A stretch of DNA of 64,000 nt from Flavobacterium sp. 1355 (GCF_017833415.1 NZ_JAFICC010000010.1:1-64000); one strand, 5' to 3'; shown: positions 44,689-53,802, numbered from the stretch's first letter. Notes: generated by a model not told the origin, from the sequence alone. Numbers and translations are program-made.

Positions 44689-45339
44689 TCATCTCTCAAA
44701 AGCAAAAACCAGCGTAAATTTATCTTCTGAGTTTTTTGACTGTATTTCCTTATAATGCACTTCAAAATCTTTAACGAGATTATCAAAATGAAGACTTGCC
44801 TGAGTTTTCGACTCATCTAAAGAAAAAGGCTCAATCTGAATGTGATCTTTAAAACTAATCCCTTTTTCGTTTCTGATTTTAAAAATTGCTTCTTTGGCAC
44901 CCCAAATCACAGTTAATTTTTTAATGTATTCTTCAGAAAAATCAGGCTTTAAATATTTGCATTCATAATCCGTAAATTTATCGCCAATCCTTATTATTTT
45001 TTCACGTTGCAATTCCATGTCAATCCCAACCGTTTCATTGCTGATAATTATCGCAGCAAAATGATAGGAATGTGTTATTGAAATATAATTATCACAATCA
45101 AAATAGGGTTTTCCAAACTCATCATAATGCAAATCCTTATCCGTAAAACCCATTTCCTGAATCAGCATACGCACACTCAAAAAAGCACGCTGATGCATTT
45201 CAGATTTCATTCCATTCAATCGCAATTGTGTTTTCTCTTTTAAGACAATCTTGCTTCTTAGTTCATCAAAAGATTCCGTTATTTCCCAAATTAAGATTCG
45301 GGTGTTTTCATTACATTCTATGGTTTGAAATAAAGGCAT
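44689..45339 (-). CDS. 4'-phosphopantetheinyl transferase superfamily protein
   Basis: This 216-residue protein has the Sfp-type motifs: FGKPYFDCDNYISITHS, VGIDMELQREKI (magnesium-binding Asp and Glu) and VIWGAKEAIFKI (WxxKEA). It transfers phosphopantetheine from CoA to carrier proteins. It stands alone; its target carrier is not in the window. Confidence 0.93.
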   Translation of the reverse strand: MPLFQTIECNENTRILIWEITESFDELRSKIVLKEKTQLRLNGMKSEMHQRAFLSVRMLIQEMGFTDKDLHYDEFGKPYFDCDNYISITHSYHFAAIIISNETVGIDMELQREKIIRIGDKFTDYECKYLKPDFSEEYIKKLTVIWGAKEAIFKIRNEKGISFKDHIQIEPFSLDESKTQASLHFDNLVKDFEVHYKEIQSKNSEDKFTLVFAFER

Positions 45340-45485
45340 TACTTATGTTTTGAGTTATAAGTTAAAAGTTATGGGTTGAGTTTTTGAAGTCAAAAATTTT
45401 ATTAATCTACTAATATTCTAAAGATTAAGAAATTAAACATTTCACAAATCTTACAGAAATTAGTCAAAATTCAAAAGGTATTCCG

Positions 45486-45493
45486 TAAATTTG
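45486..45493 (+). promoter_or_regulatory. -7 box of ahcY
   Basis: TAAATTTG matches the consensus, with TTAG about 21 bases upstream as a weak -33. The leader is about 26 bases and shows no SAH riboswitch. Confidence 0.55.
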
Positions 45494-45525
45494 CAAAAAT
45501 TTTACAATATACAAATATACTATAA

Positions 45526-46842
45526 ATGAGTACTACAACTACGCCTTTTGTGGCTTTCAAAGTAAAAGACATTTCTCTAGCGGCTTGGGGAAGAAAAGAA
45601 ATTGAACTAGCTGAAGCTGAAATGCCAGGTTTAATGGCACTTCGCGCTGAATATAAAGACGAACAGCCTCTTAAAGGTGCTCGTATCGCCGGATGTTTGC
45701 ACATGACGATTCAAACTGCTGTTTTGATCGAAACTTTAATTGCTCTTGGCGCTGAAGTTACTTGGTCTTCTTGTAATATTTTCTCTACTCAGGATCAGGC
45801 TGCTGCGGCTATTGCTGCTGCCGGAATTCAGGTTTACGCGTGGAAAGGTCTTGACGAAGAATCATTTGACTGGTGTATTGAGCAGACTTTATTTTTTGGT
45901 GAAGACAGAAAACCATTGAACATGATTCTTGATGATGGTGGAGATTTAACAAATATGGTTATTGATCGTTACCCGGAATTGGTTCCTGGAATTAAAGGAT
46001 TGTCTGAAGAAACTACAACTGGTGTTCACAGACTTTACGAAAGAGTAAAAGCCGGAACTTTACCAATGCCTGCGATTAACATTAACGACTCTGTTACTAA
46101 ATCTAAATTTGATAACAAATATGGTTGTAAAGAATCTGCTGTAGATGCTGTACGTCGTGCAACTGACTTAATGTTAGCTGGAAAAAGAGTTGTGGTTTGC
46201 GGATACGGTGATGTTGGAAAAGGAACTGCTGCTTCTTTCAGAGGTGCAGGATCTATTGTAACAGTTACTGAAATCGATCCAATTTGTGCTTTACAAGCTG
46301 CAATGGACGGTTATGAAGTTAAAAAATTAAATACTGTAATTGCAAATGCTGATATCATCATTACAACTACAGGAAACAAAGATATCGTTCTTGGAGAGCA
46401 CTTCGAGCAAATGAAAGACAAAACTGTTGTTTGTAACATCGGACACTTTGATAACGAAATTGACATGGCCTGGTTAAACAAAAACCACGGTGCATCTAAA
46501 ATCGAAATCAAACCTCAGGTTGACAAATATACAATCAACGGAAAAGATATCATTATTCTTGCTGAAGGTCGTTTAGTAAATCTTGGTTGTGCTACAGGTC
46601 ACCCAAGTTTTGTAATGAGTAACTCATTTACAAACCAAACTTTGGCTCAAATCGAATTATGGAAAAACAGTGCTGCTTACAACAATGACGTTTATATGTT
46701 ACCAAAACATTTAGATGAAAAAGTGGCTGCTTTGCACTTAGCTAAATTAGGCGTTGAATTAGAAACGTTACGTGACGATCAGGCTGCTTATATTGGTGTT
46801 CCGGTTGAAGGTCCATTCAAACCAGAATACTACAGATACTAA
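45526..46842 (+). CDS. ahcY: Adenosylhomocysteinase
   Basis: This 438-residue protein has [21 protein letters not shown], the NAD-binding loop [29 protein letters not shown] and the C-terminal [15 protein letters not shown]. It splits S-adenosylhomocysteine to adenosine and homocysteine in the methyl cycle. It is a single gene with its own promoter and a terminator formed by a palindromic repeat. Confidence 0.99.
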   Translation: MSTTTTPFVAFKVKDISLAAWGRKEIELAEAEMPGLMALRAEYKDEQPLKGARIAGCLHMTIQTAVLIETLIALGAEVTWSSCNIFSTQDQAAAAIAAAGIQVYAWKGLDEESFDWCIEQTLFFGEDRKPLNMILDDGGDLTNMVIDRYPELVPGIKGLSEETTTGVHRLYERVKAGTLPMPAININDSVTKSKFDNKYGCKESAVDAVRRATDLMLAGKRVVVCGYGDVGKGTAASFRGAGSIVTVTEIDPICALQAAMDGYEVKKLNTVIANADIIITTTGNKDIVLGEHFEQMKDKTVVCNIGHFDNEIDMAWLNKNHGASKIEIKPQVDKYTINGKDIIILAEGRLVNLGCATGHPSFVMSNSFTNQTLAQIELWKNSAAYNNDVYMLPKHLDEKVAALHLAKLGVELETLRDDQAAYIGVPVEGPFKPEYYRY

Positions 46843-46907
46843 ATAATTTTAGATTTTTGAGTTTAGATTTTAGATTCTAAATCCGGATTCTTAATTACTA
46901 CATATTT

Positions 46908-46947
46908 AAAACCCGACAGTTTTTAAAACCTGTCGGGTTTTTGTTTT
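46908..46947. repeat. Palindromic repeat acting as terminator of ahcY
   Basis: AAAACCCGACAG (46908-46919) pairs with CTGTCGGGTTTT (46930-46941) around TTTTTAAAAC, then a T run. The core ACAGTTTT-n-AAAACCTGT belongs to the family of 26194 and 52046. The remainder of 46843-47132 is AT-rich without further visible signals. Confidence 0.75.
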
Positions 46948-47132
46948 TAATCTAAAGTCAGAATATAAAATTAACCCGATATTTTAAAAGTTTATAAAAT
47001 ATAAGTATACATTTGAGTTTAAAAAAATTGAGAAACTGGGTTAACTTTATATAGAATTTGGCAATAACACATTTTATTTTCAGTTAATTTAAATATTGTA
47101 AACATTGTCCATTTTAAATTTCAAAACATCAA

Positions 47133-47417
47133 ATGATCGAGAAAATTTTATGTGAAACACATGGTTCCAAAGACATGTCTTTTTCCTGCATACATATTGC
47201 AATAGCAATAGACTCCAAAGAAAAAACAGGCTTTTTCTATTCAGAAGCTGAAGAAGACCTTCCACAAATTGCCTGGTGCGCAGAATGCGAGCAATATCTT
47301 TTGGATAATGGAGAAGAATGGACGGATGCTTTTCAAGCATTGGCCGATTTTAAAATGTTATGTTCCGATTGTTTTGAAGAAGCAAAAAATAATGAATTAG
47401 AGATCCATATCAGATAA
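47133..47417 (+). CDS. Small hypothetical protein with possible zinc-binding cysteines
   Basis: This 94-residue protein has CETHGSKDMSFSCIH near the N terminus, WCAECEQYL in the middle and MLCSDCFEE near the end. The CxxH...CxH and two CxxC pairs suggest a structural zinc site. No family name can be given. The next gene starts eight bases later. Confidence 0.6.
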   Translation: MIEKILCETHGSKDMSFSCIHIAIAIDSKEKTGFFYSEAEEDLPQIAWCAECEQYLLDNGEEWTDAFQALADFKMLCSDCFEEAKNNELEIHIR

Positions 47418-47425
47418 ATAGTTTC

Positions 47426-48508
47426 ATGAAAAAGTTTATTACATTTTATATAGTATGCTTTATTAATTGTTCTGTCTTTGCCCAAAGCAATGATATCTGG
47501 TTTGCATTTTATGACAAAGACACTATACATACCGGATTTAAAGACAAAAACGGTATAATTAAAATCGAACCAAAATTTACGGGCTTTACAATCGCACGTA
47601 AGTTTGAAGATATAATTGCCGTTAGCGAAGAAAAAAACAGCAAATGGGAAAGCTATTATTTAACCAAAAGCGGAAAAATAGTCGGTCGTGACAGTCTGTA
47701 TTCTTTTGATAATGGTCCAGATTGTGAAAACGAAGGTTTTATTCGGTTTAGAGATTCAAAAACAGACAAAATGGGCTTCTTTAATGGGAAAGGAAAAATT
47801 ATAATTCCTGCCGAATATAGTGCTGTAACCAAGATGAAAAACGGAATGTTTATTGCTTTAAAAGGAGCTATAAGAACAAAAATAGATGATGAACATTTTG
47901 GCTGGGACGGAGGCAAAGAATTTCTTGTTGACCTCAATAATAAAATCTTAATTGAAAACTTTGCTTACAATGATGATTTAAATTTCTACTCTTTAGAAAA
48001 ATCTAAGGAACCTTCTAAAGACGAAACCAGAGATAGTTCTCGTGGAGTTGACGGCTTATATTATTCATTTATCAATTTTGATAAGGAATTTAAATATTGG
48101 CTAAAAAATATTTTGCTGAAAGATTTATCCAAAGCCAATTTAGAAAAACATTCTTTTGACAAAATCACGTATTGGAAAGAACCTGACGGTTGGATAAATG
48201 CACCCAAAAATAAGTTTATCAATCAAAATTATACTTATTTAAAATTAAAATTACAGGATCTTAAGAATTCAAAAACTGATTATTTCATATCGACTGACGG
48301 ACTAAATCAATTTATTTTTGAATCGAGTGAATATGATCTTTATTTCAACAATTGTAATGAATCTAAGGATTGGATATATCCAGTTAAAAATATAGTCATC
48401 AACCCAAAAAATAAAGCAGATTTTGGGCAGGACCATATTCAGTTTTTAAGAACCGAAAACGGTTATAAACTTATAAGTGTTTCATCAAGAAAAGAAGAAC
48501 TTAAATAA
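47426..48508 (+). CDS. Secreted WG-repeat protein
   Basis: This 360-residue protein has a signal peptide (MKKFITFYIVCFINCSVFAQ) and WG-type repeats: TGFKDKNGIIKIEPKFTGF and MGFFNGKGKIIIPAEYSAV, each a strand-turn-strand unit with G and IIP or IEP. WG-repeat proteins are exported in many Bacteroidota; the role is unknown. The C-terminal half (about 190-360) shows no known domain. Confidence 0.75.
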   Translation: MKKFITFYIVCFINCSVFAQSNDIWFAFYDKDTIHTGFKDKNGIIKIEPKFTGFTIARKFEDIIAVSEEKNSKWESYYLTKSGKIVGRDSLYSFDNGPDCENEGFIRFRDSKTDKMGFFNGKGKIIIPAEYSAVTKMKNGMFIALKGAIRTKIDDEHFGWDGGKEFLVDLNNKILIENFAYNDDLNFYSLEKSKEPSKDETRDSSRGVDGLYYSFINFDKEFKYWLKNILLKDLSKANLEKHSFDKITYWKEPDGWINAPKNKFINQNYTYLKLKLQDLKNSKTDYFISTDGLNQFIFESSEYDLYFNNCNESKDWIYPVKNIVINPKNKADFGQDHIQFLRTENGYKLISVSSRKEELK

Positions 48509-48602
48509 AGTTATAGCTGGATCTTTTCAAAGAGAACTCCGCAAGTTTCGGATTTTATACCTGTATAAACCAAACGATATTTGTATTATAAAATTGAATG
48601 AA

Positions 48603-49445
48603 ATGAACACACAGGAAAACATCAATTATAATCGTATCGCTGAAGCTATAGATTATATCAAAGCCAATTTTAAAGAGCAGCCCAATCTTGATGAGGTTGC
48701 CGAGAAAGTGCATTTGAGTCCGTTTCACTTTCAGAGACTTTTTAGTGAGTGGGCAGGAACAAGTCCAAAGAAATTTTTGCAGTATACCAGTTTGCAATAT
48801 GCAAAAAAAATACTCAAGGAAAATCAGGCTACAATTTCTGAAACGGCATATGAAACCGGGCTTTCGGGCACAAGCCGTTTGCATGATTTATTTGTAAATA
48901 TTGAAGGGATGACTCCGGCAGAATATAAAAATGGTGGTAAAAATCTTTTCATAAATTATAGTTTTGCCGAAAGTCCGTTTGGCAATATTATAGTGGCTTC
49001 TACCGAAAAAGGCGTTTGTTTTATGGCTTTCGCTGAAAATGAATTTATTGGATTTGAAGATTTAAAACATAAATTTCCTAATGCTGCATTTTCAAGAAAG
49101 CTGGATCTGGTACAACAAAATGCCTTATTTATTTTTCAAAATGACTGGAGTAAATTATCTGAAATCAAACTGCATTTAAAAGGAACAGATTTTCAATTGA
49201 AGGTTTGGGAAACCCTGCTTAAAATCCCAATGGGACAACTATCTACTTACGGTACTATCGCACAGCAAATAGAAAAACCAAATGCTTCACGCGCCGTTGG
49301 AACTGCCATTGGGAGCAATCCGGTAGCTTTTTTAATTCCGTGTCACCGTGTAATTCAGTCTTCAGGGACTTTTGGGGGCTATATGTGGGGAAATACCCGA
49401 AAAACAGCCATTATTGGCTGGGAAGGTGCTAAAATCAATTTATAA
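48603..49445 (+). CDS. AraC-type regulator fused to O6-alkylguanine-DNA methyltransferase (Ada-like)
   Basis: The 281-residue protein has an AraC HTH (about 15-100; NLDEVAEKVHLSPFHFQRLF, ISETAYETGLSGTSRLHDLF) and an Ogt domain (about 110-281) with active-site Cys in LIPCHRVIQSSG. Compared with E. coli Ada it lacks the N-terminal methylphosphotriester domain; a stand-alone copy of that domain lies at 51199. An upstream start at 48477 overlaps the previous gene and is rejected in favour of the ATG at 48603. Confidence 0.92.
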   Translation: MNTQENINYNRIAEAIDYIKANFKEQPNLDEVAEKVHLSPFHFQRLFSEWAGTSPKKFLQYTSLQYAKKILKENQATISETAYETGLSGTSRLHDLFVNIEGMTPAEYKNGGKNLFINYSFAESPFGNIIVASTEKGVCFMAFAENEFIGFEDLKHKFPNAAFSRKLDLVQQNALFIFQNDWSKLSEIKLHLKGTDFQLKVWETLLKIPMGQLSTYGTIAQQIEKPNASRAVGTAIGSNPVAFLIPCHRVIQSSGTFGGYMWGNTRKTAIIGWEGAKINL

Positions 49446-49484
49446 TTGAGCAAGAAACGGATTTTATTTTGCTGACTTCAAAAG

Positions 49485-49492
49485 TAATTTTG
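49485..49492 (+). promoter_or_regulatory. -7 box of the alpha/beta hydrolase gene
   Basis: TAATTTTG matches TAnnTTTG, 24 bases before the start codon at 49517. A T run sits about 19 bases upstream instead of a clear TTTG. Confidence 0.45.
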
Positions 49493-49516
49493 TCTTATAA
49501 TTTAAACATTTAAGAC

Positions 49517-50239
49517 ATGAAAACATTCATTTTGATTCACGGCTCATGGCACAGTTCATGGAATTGGCACAGAGTAATTCCAATTTTAGAACGTAAAGGG
49601 CATAGAGCAATTGCACTTGATTTACCGGGAATGGGAAGAGACAAAACTCCAATTAATGAAGTAAGGTTTCAAAAATCGGTTGCATCAATTTGCGAATTAA
49701 TTGATAGTTTAGATTCTAAAGTTATACTTGTTGGTCATAGCAAAAATGGAATTATGATTTCTCAGGCTGCAGAATATCGTTCGGATAAAATTGAAAAATT
49801 AATTTACTTAGCTGCCTATTTAATTCCGGATGGTAAGACTCAAAGTGAATATTCTGCTCAGGATCTTAATGGTGTTTTAAAACCATTTGTAACCAGATAT
49901 CCTGAATTAAATGCACATACCTTGCAACCTGAAATTTATAAGGAAGGTCTTTATCATGATTGTGATGAAACAATTACGGAACTCGCAAAATTACTACTAA
50001 GTCACGAATCTGTAGAATCTGCAAATACACCCTTAGAATTATCGGAAGAAAAATATGGAAGTGTTCCAAGGTTTTATATAGAATGTACTGAAGATAAAGC
50101 CGTAACTCCTTTTATTCAAAGAAAAATGTATACAGAAACTTTTTGTCAGAAAGTATATCAAATGAAAACAAGTCACTCTCCCTTTTTTAGTCAACCTGAA
50201 GAGTTATCTTCTATTTTATGCGAAATAGCAACTTTTTAA
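49517..50239 (+). CDS. Alpha/beta hydrolase (esterase family)
   Basis: This 240-residue protein has the fold's marks: FILIHGSWHSSWNWHRVIP (oxyanion region), ALDLPGMGRDKT, nucleophile Ser in LVGHSKNG, and the catalytic His in KTSHSPFFSQPEEL. It resembles the salicylate-esterase/hydroxynitrile-lyase group. It is followed after one base by the DUF2086 oxygenase, so it lies within the alkylation-response cluster, although its link to repair is not evident. Confidence 0.88.
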   Translation: MKTFILIHGSWHSSWNWHRVIPILERKGHRAIALDLPGMGRDKTPINEVRFQKSVASICELIDSLDSKVILVGHSKNGIMISQAAEYRSDKIEKLIYLAAYLIPDGKTQSEYSAQDLNGVLKPFVTRYPELNAHTLQPEIYKEGLYHDCDETITELAKLLLSHESVESANTPLELSEEKYGSVPRFYIECTEDKAVTPFIQRKMYTETFCQKVYQMKTSHSPFFSQPEELSSILCEIATF

Positions 50240-50240
50240 A

Positions 50241-50954
50241 ATGCAAAATATACAATCAAAAATTGCCTCTCTTAACTGGGACAGCATCACCGAGTCTATG
50301 CACGAAAATGGTTATACCATTATTTCAAATATGCTGAATAATGAACAATGCGAAGATTTAAAATTCGATTATGATAATCCAAATTTATATCGAAAAACAG
50401 TCGTAATGGAACGTTATCGTTTTGGTTTGGGTGAATATAAATATTTCAACTATCCGCTGCCTGATTTAATTCAAAACATTCGCTCATCGATTTATCCAAA
50501 ATTGGCACCAATTGCAAATGCATGGATGAAAGTCTTAAACATCAATACTGTTTTTCCTGAAACACACGAAAAATTACTGAAACAATGTCACGCTAATAAT
50601 CAGCTAAAAGCAACTGTTTTAATTTTAAAATATGGTAAGAGTGGTTTTAATACTTTGCATCAGGATTTATATGGAGATATTTATTTTCCTATTCAAATAG
50701 TACTTTTTCTTAATGAACCTGACAAAGATTTCACTGGTGGCGAATTTGTCTTAACGCAACAAATACCCAGAGCGCAATCAAAGGCAATAGTGTTGAAACC
50801 TAAAAAAGGGGACATTTTGGTTTTTACAACGAATTTCAAACCTGTAAAAGGCACAAAAGGATATTATCGGGTCAATATGAAACATGGCGTAAGCGAAATT
50901 CATTCGGGAGAGAGATATACCTTAGGAATTATTTTTCATGATGCGTTATCGTAA
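50241..50954 (+). CDS. 2OG-Fe(II) oxygenase of the Oxygenase-NA (DUF2086) family
   Basis: This 237-residue protein follows the DUF2086 pattern: MERYRFGLGEYKYFNYPLP, LAPIANAWM, FNTLHQDLYGDIYFPIQ (metal-binding His and Asp), DFTGGEFVLTQQIPRAQSK and MKHGVSEIHSGERYTLGIIF (distal His and 2OG-binding Arg). Pfam describes the family as acting on damaged DNA. Its place between Ogt and AlkB genes fits this. Confidence 0.85.
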   Translation: MQNIQSKIASLNWDSITESMHENGYTIISNMLNNEQCEDLKFDYDNPNLYRKTVVMERYRFGLGEYKYFNYPLPDLIQNIRSSIYPKLAPIANAWMKVLNINTVFPETHEKLLKQCHANNQLKATVLILKYGKSGFNTLHQDLYGDIYFPIQIVLFLNEPDKDFTGGEFVLTQQIPRAQSKAIVLKPKKGDILVFTTNFKPVKGTKGYYRVNMKHGVSEIHSGERYTLGIIFHDALS

Positions 50955-50956
50955 TT

Positions 50957-51095
50957 TTTTAATCTCGCAAAGTCGCAAAGAATAATATGCATCTTATCGT
51001 TTTAAGTTTTCAAAGCAATTCAATTTATAATCTTACTAATTCTTAGCACGATCTAAATAAAAACTTTGCGTCTCTGTGACTTTGCGAGATTAATT
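50957..51095. repeat. Inverted-repeat element (CTTTGCGAGATTAA ends), no gene inside
   Basis: TTAATCTCGCAAAGTC (50959-50974) is the exact reverse complement of GACTTTGCGAGATTAA (51078-51093). Next to each end is a second short unit (GCAAAG on the left, CTTTGCGTCTCTGT on the right). About 80 bases of AT-rich sequence lie inside. The layout (inverted ends made of short tandem units) is like the GxxExxY cassette, but sequence and content differ. Confidence 0.7.
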
Positions 51096-51198
51096 ATCAG
51101 CATGCAGGTTTAAATCATTTAATCTAATAATCTGTGGCAAAATATATGTTGAGGGAGACGAACTACTATGCACCTCTACGATAAAAAATGACAAAACT

Positions 51199-51444
51199 AT
51201 GATCTATCATGATGAAATTTCGAACTGCACTTTACGAAATAAAATTAAAAATGCAGAAATTTGCCTTGGTGGAAACCGAAAACTAAAAATTTACGGAACA
51301 CTAAAATGTGCTTCTGGAAAAAGAATGAAACGCGAAAACCGGGTTTTCTTTTTGTCTGAAAACGAAGCCAGGAAAAAGGGCTTCAGGCCATGTGGACATT
51401 GTATGAAAACCGAATATCAAAACTGGAAAAATGGACTTATTTAA
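51199..51444 (+). CDS. Stand-alone Ada-type metal-binding domain protein
   Basis: This 81-residue protein matches the Ada methylphosphotriester domain over about residues 32-68: YGTLKCASGKRMKRENRVFF, then EARKKGFRPCGHC. The first Cys (the acceptor in Ada) and the final CxxC are kept. The second zinc ligand of Ada (Cys42, in CRPSC) reads as Lys here, so zinc binding or methyl transfer may differ. It overlaps alkB by 14 bases. Confidence 0.82.
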   Translation: MIYHDEISNCTLRNKIKNAEICLGGNRKLKIYGTLKCASGKRMKRENRVFFLSENEARKKGFRPCGHCMKTEYQNWKNGLI

Positions 51445-52039
51445 TCCCGAAATAAACGAAACTACCAATTTGCTGCCGAAAAACGGAACGGTGAACTATT
51501 TCGGGAAATTGTTTTCGAGATCTGAAGCTGATTTTTACCGTGATGTATTATTGAATACAATTGAATGGAAAAATGATGAAGCGATTATTTTTGGAAAATT
51601 GATTTTAACGAAAAGAAAGGTTGCCTGGTATGGCGACCAGGAATTTGAATACACGTATTCTAATACGACTAAAAAAGCTCTGCCGTGGACAAAGGAGCTT
51701 TTGGAACTAAAGAAAATTATTGAAGAAAAAACAGGCGAAACTTTCAATTCCTGTTTGCTTAATTTATATCATTCCGGTGAGGAAGGAATGGCATGGCACA
51801 GCGATGCAGAAAAAGATTTAAAGAAAAATGGTGCTATTGGTTCGGTTAGTTTTGGAGCGGAACGAAAATTTGCTTTTAAACATAAAGAAACCAAAGAAAC
51901 CGTTTCCTTAATTTTAGAACATGGCAGTTTATTGGTTATGAAAGATGAGACGCAGACCCATTGGCTTCATCGTTTGCCGCCAACCAAAACAACTCAAAAA
52001 CCAAGAGTAAATTTGACGTTTAGAACTATAGTGGGATAA
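51431..52039 (+). CDS. alkB: Alpha-ketoglutarate-dependent DNA repair dioxygenase AlkB
   Basis: This 202-residue protein has the AlkB motifs: LNLYHSGEEGMAWHSDAE (HxD), GSVSFGAERKFAF, GSLLVMKDETQTHWLHRL (distal His) and PRVNLTFRTI (RxNxTFR). It removes methyl groups from 1-methyladenine and 3-methylcytosine. It closes the alkylation-response cluster; a palindromic repeat and a convergent gene follow. Confidence 0.95.
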   Translation: MDLFNPEINETTNLLPKNGTVNYFGKLFSRSEADFYRDVLLNTIEWKNDEAIIFGKLILTKRKVAWYGDQEFEYTYSNTTKKALPWTKELLELKKIIEEKTGETFNSCLLNLYHSGEEGMAWHSDAEKDLKKNGAIGSVSFGAERKFAFKHKETKETVSLILEHGSLLVMKDETQTHWLHRLPPTKTTQKPRVNLTFRTIVG

Positions 52040-52045
52040 AAAACG

Positions 52046-52076
52046 AAACCTAACAGGTTTAAAACCTGTTAGGTTT
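52046..52076. repeat. 31-bp palindromic repeat after alkB
   Basis: AAACCTAACAGGTTT and AAACCTGTTAGGTTT flank one A. The core ACAGGTTT-n-AAACCTGT marks it as the third member of the family seen at 26194 and 46908. It can serve as terminator for both convergent genes. Confidence 0.8.
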
Positions 52077-52082
52077 GCCATA

Positions 52083-52403
52083 TTATTTCTTTTTCGAAAT
52101 TACATTTTCATAAGATCGGATCAAAGCATCTTCAAACATCTCAGGTCTTACTTTAGAAAGTTCAACAATTGTCCAGCCATGTTTTCCCCATTTATTCGGG
52201 ATTGGGTAAAAAATCTTTTCGCCTGATGCACAAAAAACAGACTGATCGATTTCGTTTAACTTTAAAACTGCATGATTATTTTTTTCATCAAAAGTGGCAA
52301 AAATCTTTTTCTTAATTCGAAAAGAGGATTTCTCAAAATGAGGTTCTTCTGTTGCATCCGGAAATGACAATGCTAGTTTTCTAAATATTTCAACTGAGAC
52401 CAT
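52083..52403 (-). CDS. MmcQ/YjbR family protein
   Basis: This 106-residue protein has LALSFPDATEEPHFEKSSFRIKKKIFATF (read as FPDATEEPHF then FRIKKKIFATF) and WGKHGWTIVELSKV, as in YjbR. The fold resembles DNA-binding regulators, but the family's function is not settled. It lies downstream of the NrtR-like gene, 23 bases apart, and is probably co-transcribed. Confidence 0.85.
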   Translation of the reverse strand: MVSVEIFRKLALSFPDATEEPHFEKSSFRIKKKIFATFDEKNNHAVLKLNEIDQSVFCASGEKIFYPIPNKWGKHGWTIVELSKVRPEMFEDALIRSYENVISKKK

Positions 52404-52426
52404 AGTTTTGATAATTAATTATATTT

Positions 52427-53182
52427 TTACCACCCCTGATTCAGCCCATTTTTTAACACCTCATCATATTTTTCTTTATCAAAAGAATATAAGTTGGGCG
52501 CTTTATGAGCTACGTTATTTTTCTTTTCGTCAAGTTTGGTCAGGATTCCGATATTGGTAATTTTCCTTAAAAAATTACGCCTGTCAAGTTTTTTGTCCAA
52601 AATCGTTTCATATAGTTTCTGAAGCTCGGGAATCGTAAATTTTTCAGGTAATAAATTATAACCAACCGGCATTAAATTCAATTCTATTCGCAAGGTATTC
52701 AGAGCCTTATCCAAAATCTCTTTATGATCCAGAATAAGTTCGGGAACTTCTTTATGATCAACCCATTCTACAATTTCATTAGTATTCACGGGATTTGGCA
52801 CTATCTTAGAAAAATCTACCAATGCATAATATCCAATGGTTACAAAACGCTGTGTAAGCCATTTTCCTTTTTCTTCATCAATTTCAAAATAATCCAAAAT
52901 AGCTTTATTAAAATGCCTGTCATTTCGTTTAATCTTTCCGAAAGTGGCAAATTGCCTTAAAAAGACACCTTCTAACCCCGTTCTTTCATTCAGCACTGTA
53001 ACAGCTGCTGTGTCAATATCCTGATCAACAGGAATAAATCCTCCTGGTAATGACCATTTTCCACTATCAGAAACTTTAATTAATAAAACCTTCAGCTGAT
53101 TATCATGAAATCCAAAAATGACACAATCTATCGAGAGACCTGGTTGAAATCTATGGTTATTTTCTACAATGTCTTTTAACAT
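52427..53182 (-). CDS. NrtR-like transcriptional regulator with a degenerate Nudix domain
   Basis: This 251-residue protein has an N-terminal Nudix fold (about 10-150) and a C-terminal winged helix (about 165-245; KFTIPELQKLYETILDKKLD, RRNFLRKI). The Nudix box reads GGFIPVDQDIDTAAVTVLNE, so most catalytic Glu and Arg positions of GX5EX7REUXEEXGU are lost, as expected for a ligand sensor. NrtR-type proteins in Bacteroidota control sugar use or NAD metabolism. A glucan locus starts 640 bases away. Confidence 0.85.
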   Translation of the reverse strand: MLKDIVENNHRFQPGLSIDCVIFGFHDNQLKVLLIKVSDSGKWSLPGGFIPVDQDIDTAAVTVLNERTGLEGVFLRQFATFGKIKRNDRHFNKAILDYFEIDEEKGKWLTQRFVTIGYYALVDFSKIVPNPVNTNEIVEWVDHKEVPELILDHKEILDKALNTLRIELNLMPVGYNLLPEKFTIPELQKLYETILDKKLDRRNFLRKITNIGILTKLDEKKNNVAHKAPNLYSFDKEKYDEVLKNGLNQGW

Positions 53183-53497
53183 TTACTTTTATTTTTTGTA
53201 CAAAACACTCATACTAATATGTTTCGCAATTTACTCCATTTTTATTATATGGGGAAAAATTTCTAAGAAGTACTTCTTTACTACGTTTAGTTCTAATACC
53301 TTAAAAGTGTAATGTTTACAATTTTAACTAAAAATTAAAAGCATGTTTGAAAAAAATAAGTACATTGCGTCATAATAACACATTTAACAATTTAATTGTT
53401 AGAAATGAATAAAAAAAAAGAATAACATTACAAAATATATTGATTTTTTGTATTTGATTCAACGAGCGAAAAAAAATAGAAATTAATCTCTTAAATT
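53183..53497. other. Gene-free region with three palindromes upstream of the NrtR-like gene
   Basis: Perfect palindromes TTTTGTACAAAA (53194-53205) and AAGAAGTACTTCTT (53265-53278), and TAACAATT-T-AATTGTTA (53385-53401), lie in this 315-base stretch. They could be operators of the NrtR-like regulator or of the small gene at 53498. No RNA gene or clear promoter is seen. Confidence 0.4.
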
Positions 53498-53755
53498 ATG
53501 ATTCCCAATCCATTAAAAAATATTAATGAAAAAATCCGAACTAAGATCTGGGCTTCCTTCGGATTTGTTTCAAAAACGTATCTTTTAGAAGCTTCCTTAA
53601 AATACAGTGAAGAACAGGAAAGGATTTTTAATCAAATGATTATTGAAACTGAAGCTAAAAACAAAAAAGCAAAACGAGAAGCTTTTGACAAGGCTTTGTA
53701 TGCGTCATATAAAGGAATTGGCGCTATGGATTTTATAAATACGGTATTGAAATAA
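53498..53755 (+). CDS. Small hypothetical protein
   Basis: This 85-residue protein has a central helical, charged stretch (LKYSEEQERIFNQMIIETEAK) and ends IGAMDFINTVLK. It has no signal peptide and no family I know. It stands alone between divergent and convergent neighbours, and codon use looks like the rest of the window. Confidence 0.5.
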   Translation: MIPNPLKNINEKIRTKIWASFGFVSKTYLLEASLKYSEEQERIFNQMIIETEAKNKKAKREAFDKALYASYKGIGAMDFINTVLK

Positions 53756-53802
53756 TTCAAAACTTTTATAAAATCCACAACGCCAATCTAATCGACATTC
53801 TA

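Noticed and set aside
48477..48602. Longer start for the AraC-Ogt fusion
   Set aside because: The added 42 residues overlap the previous gene and do not resemble any Ada domain.
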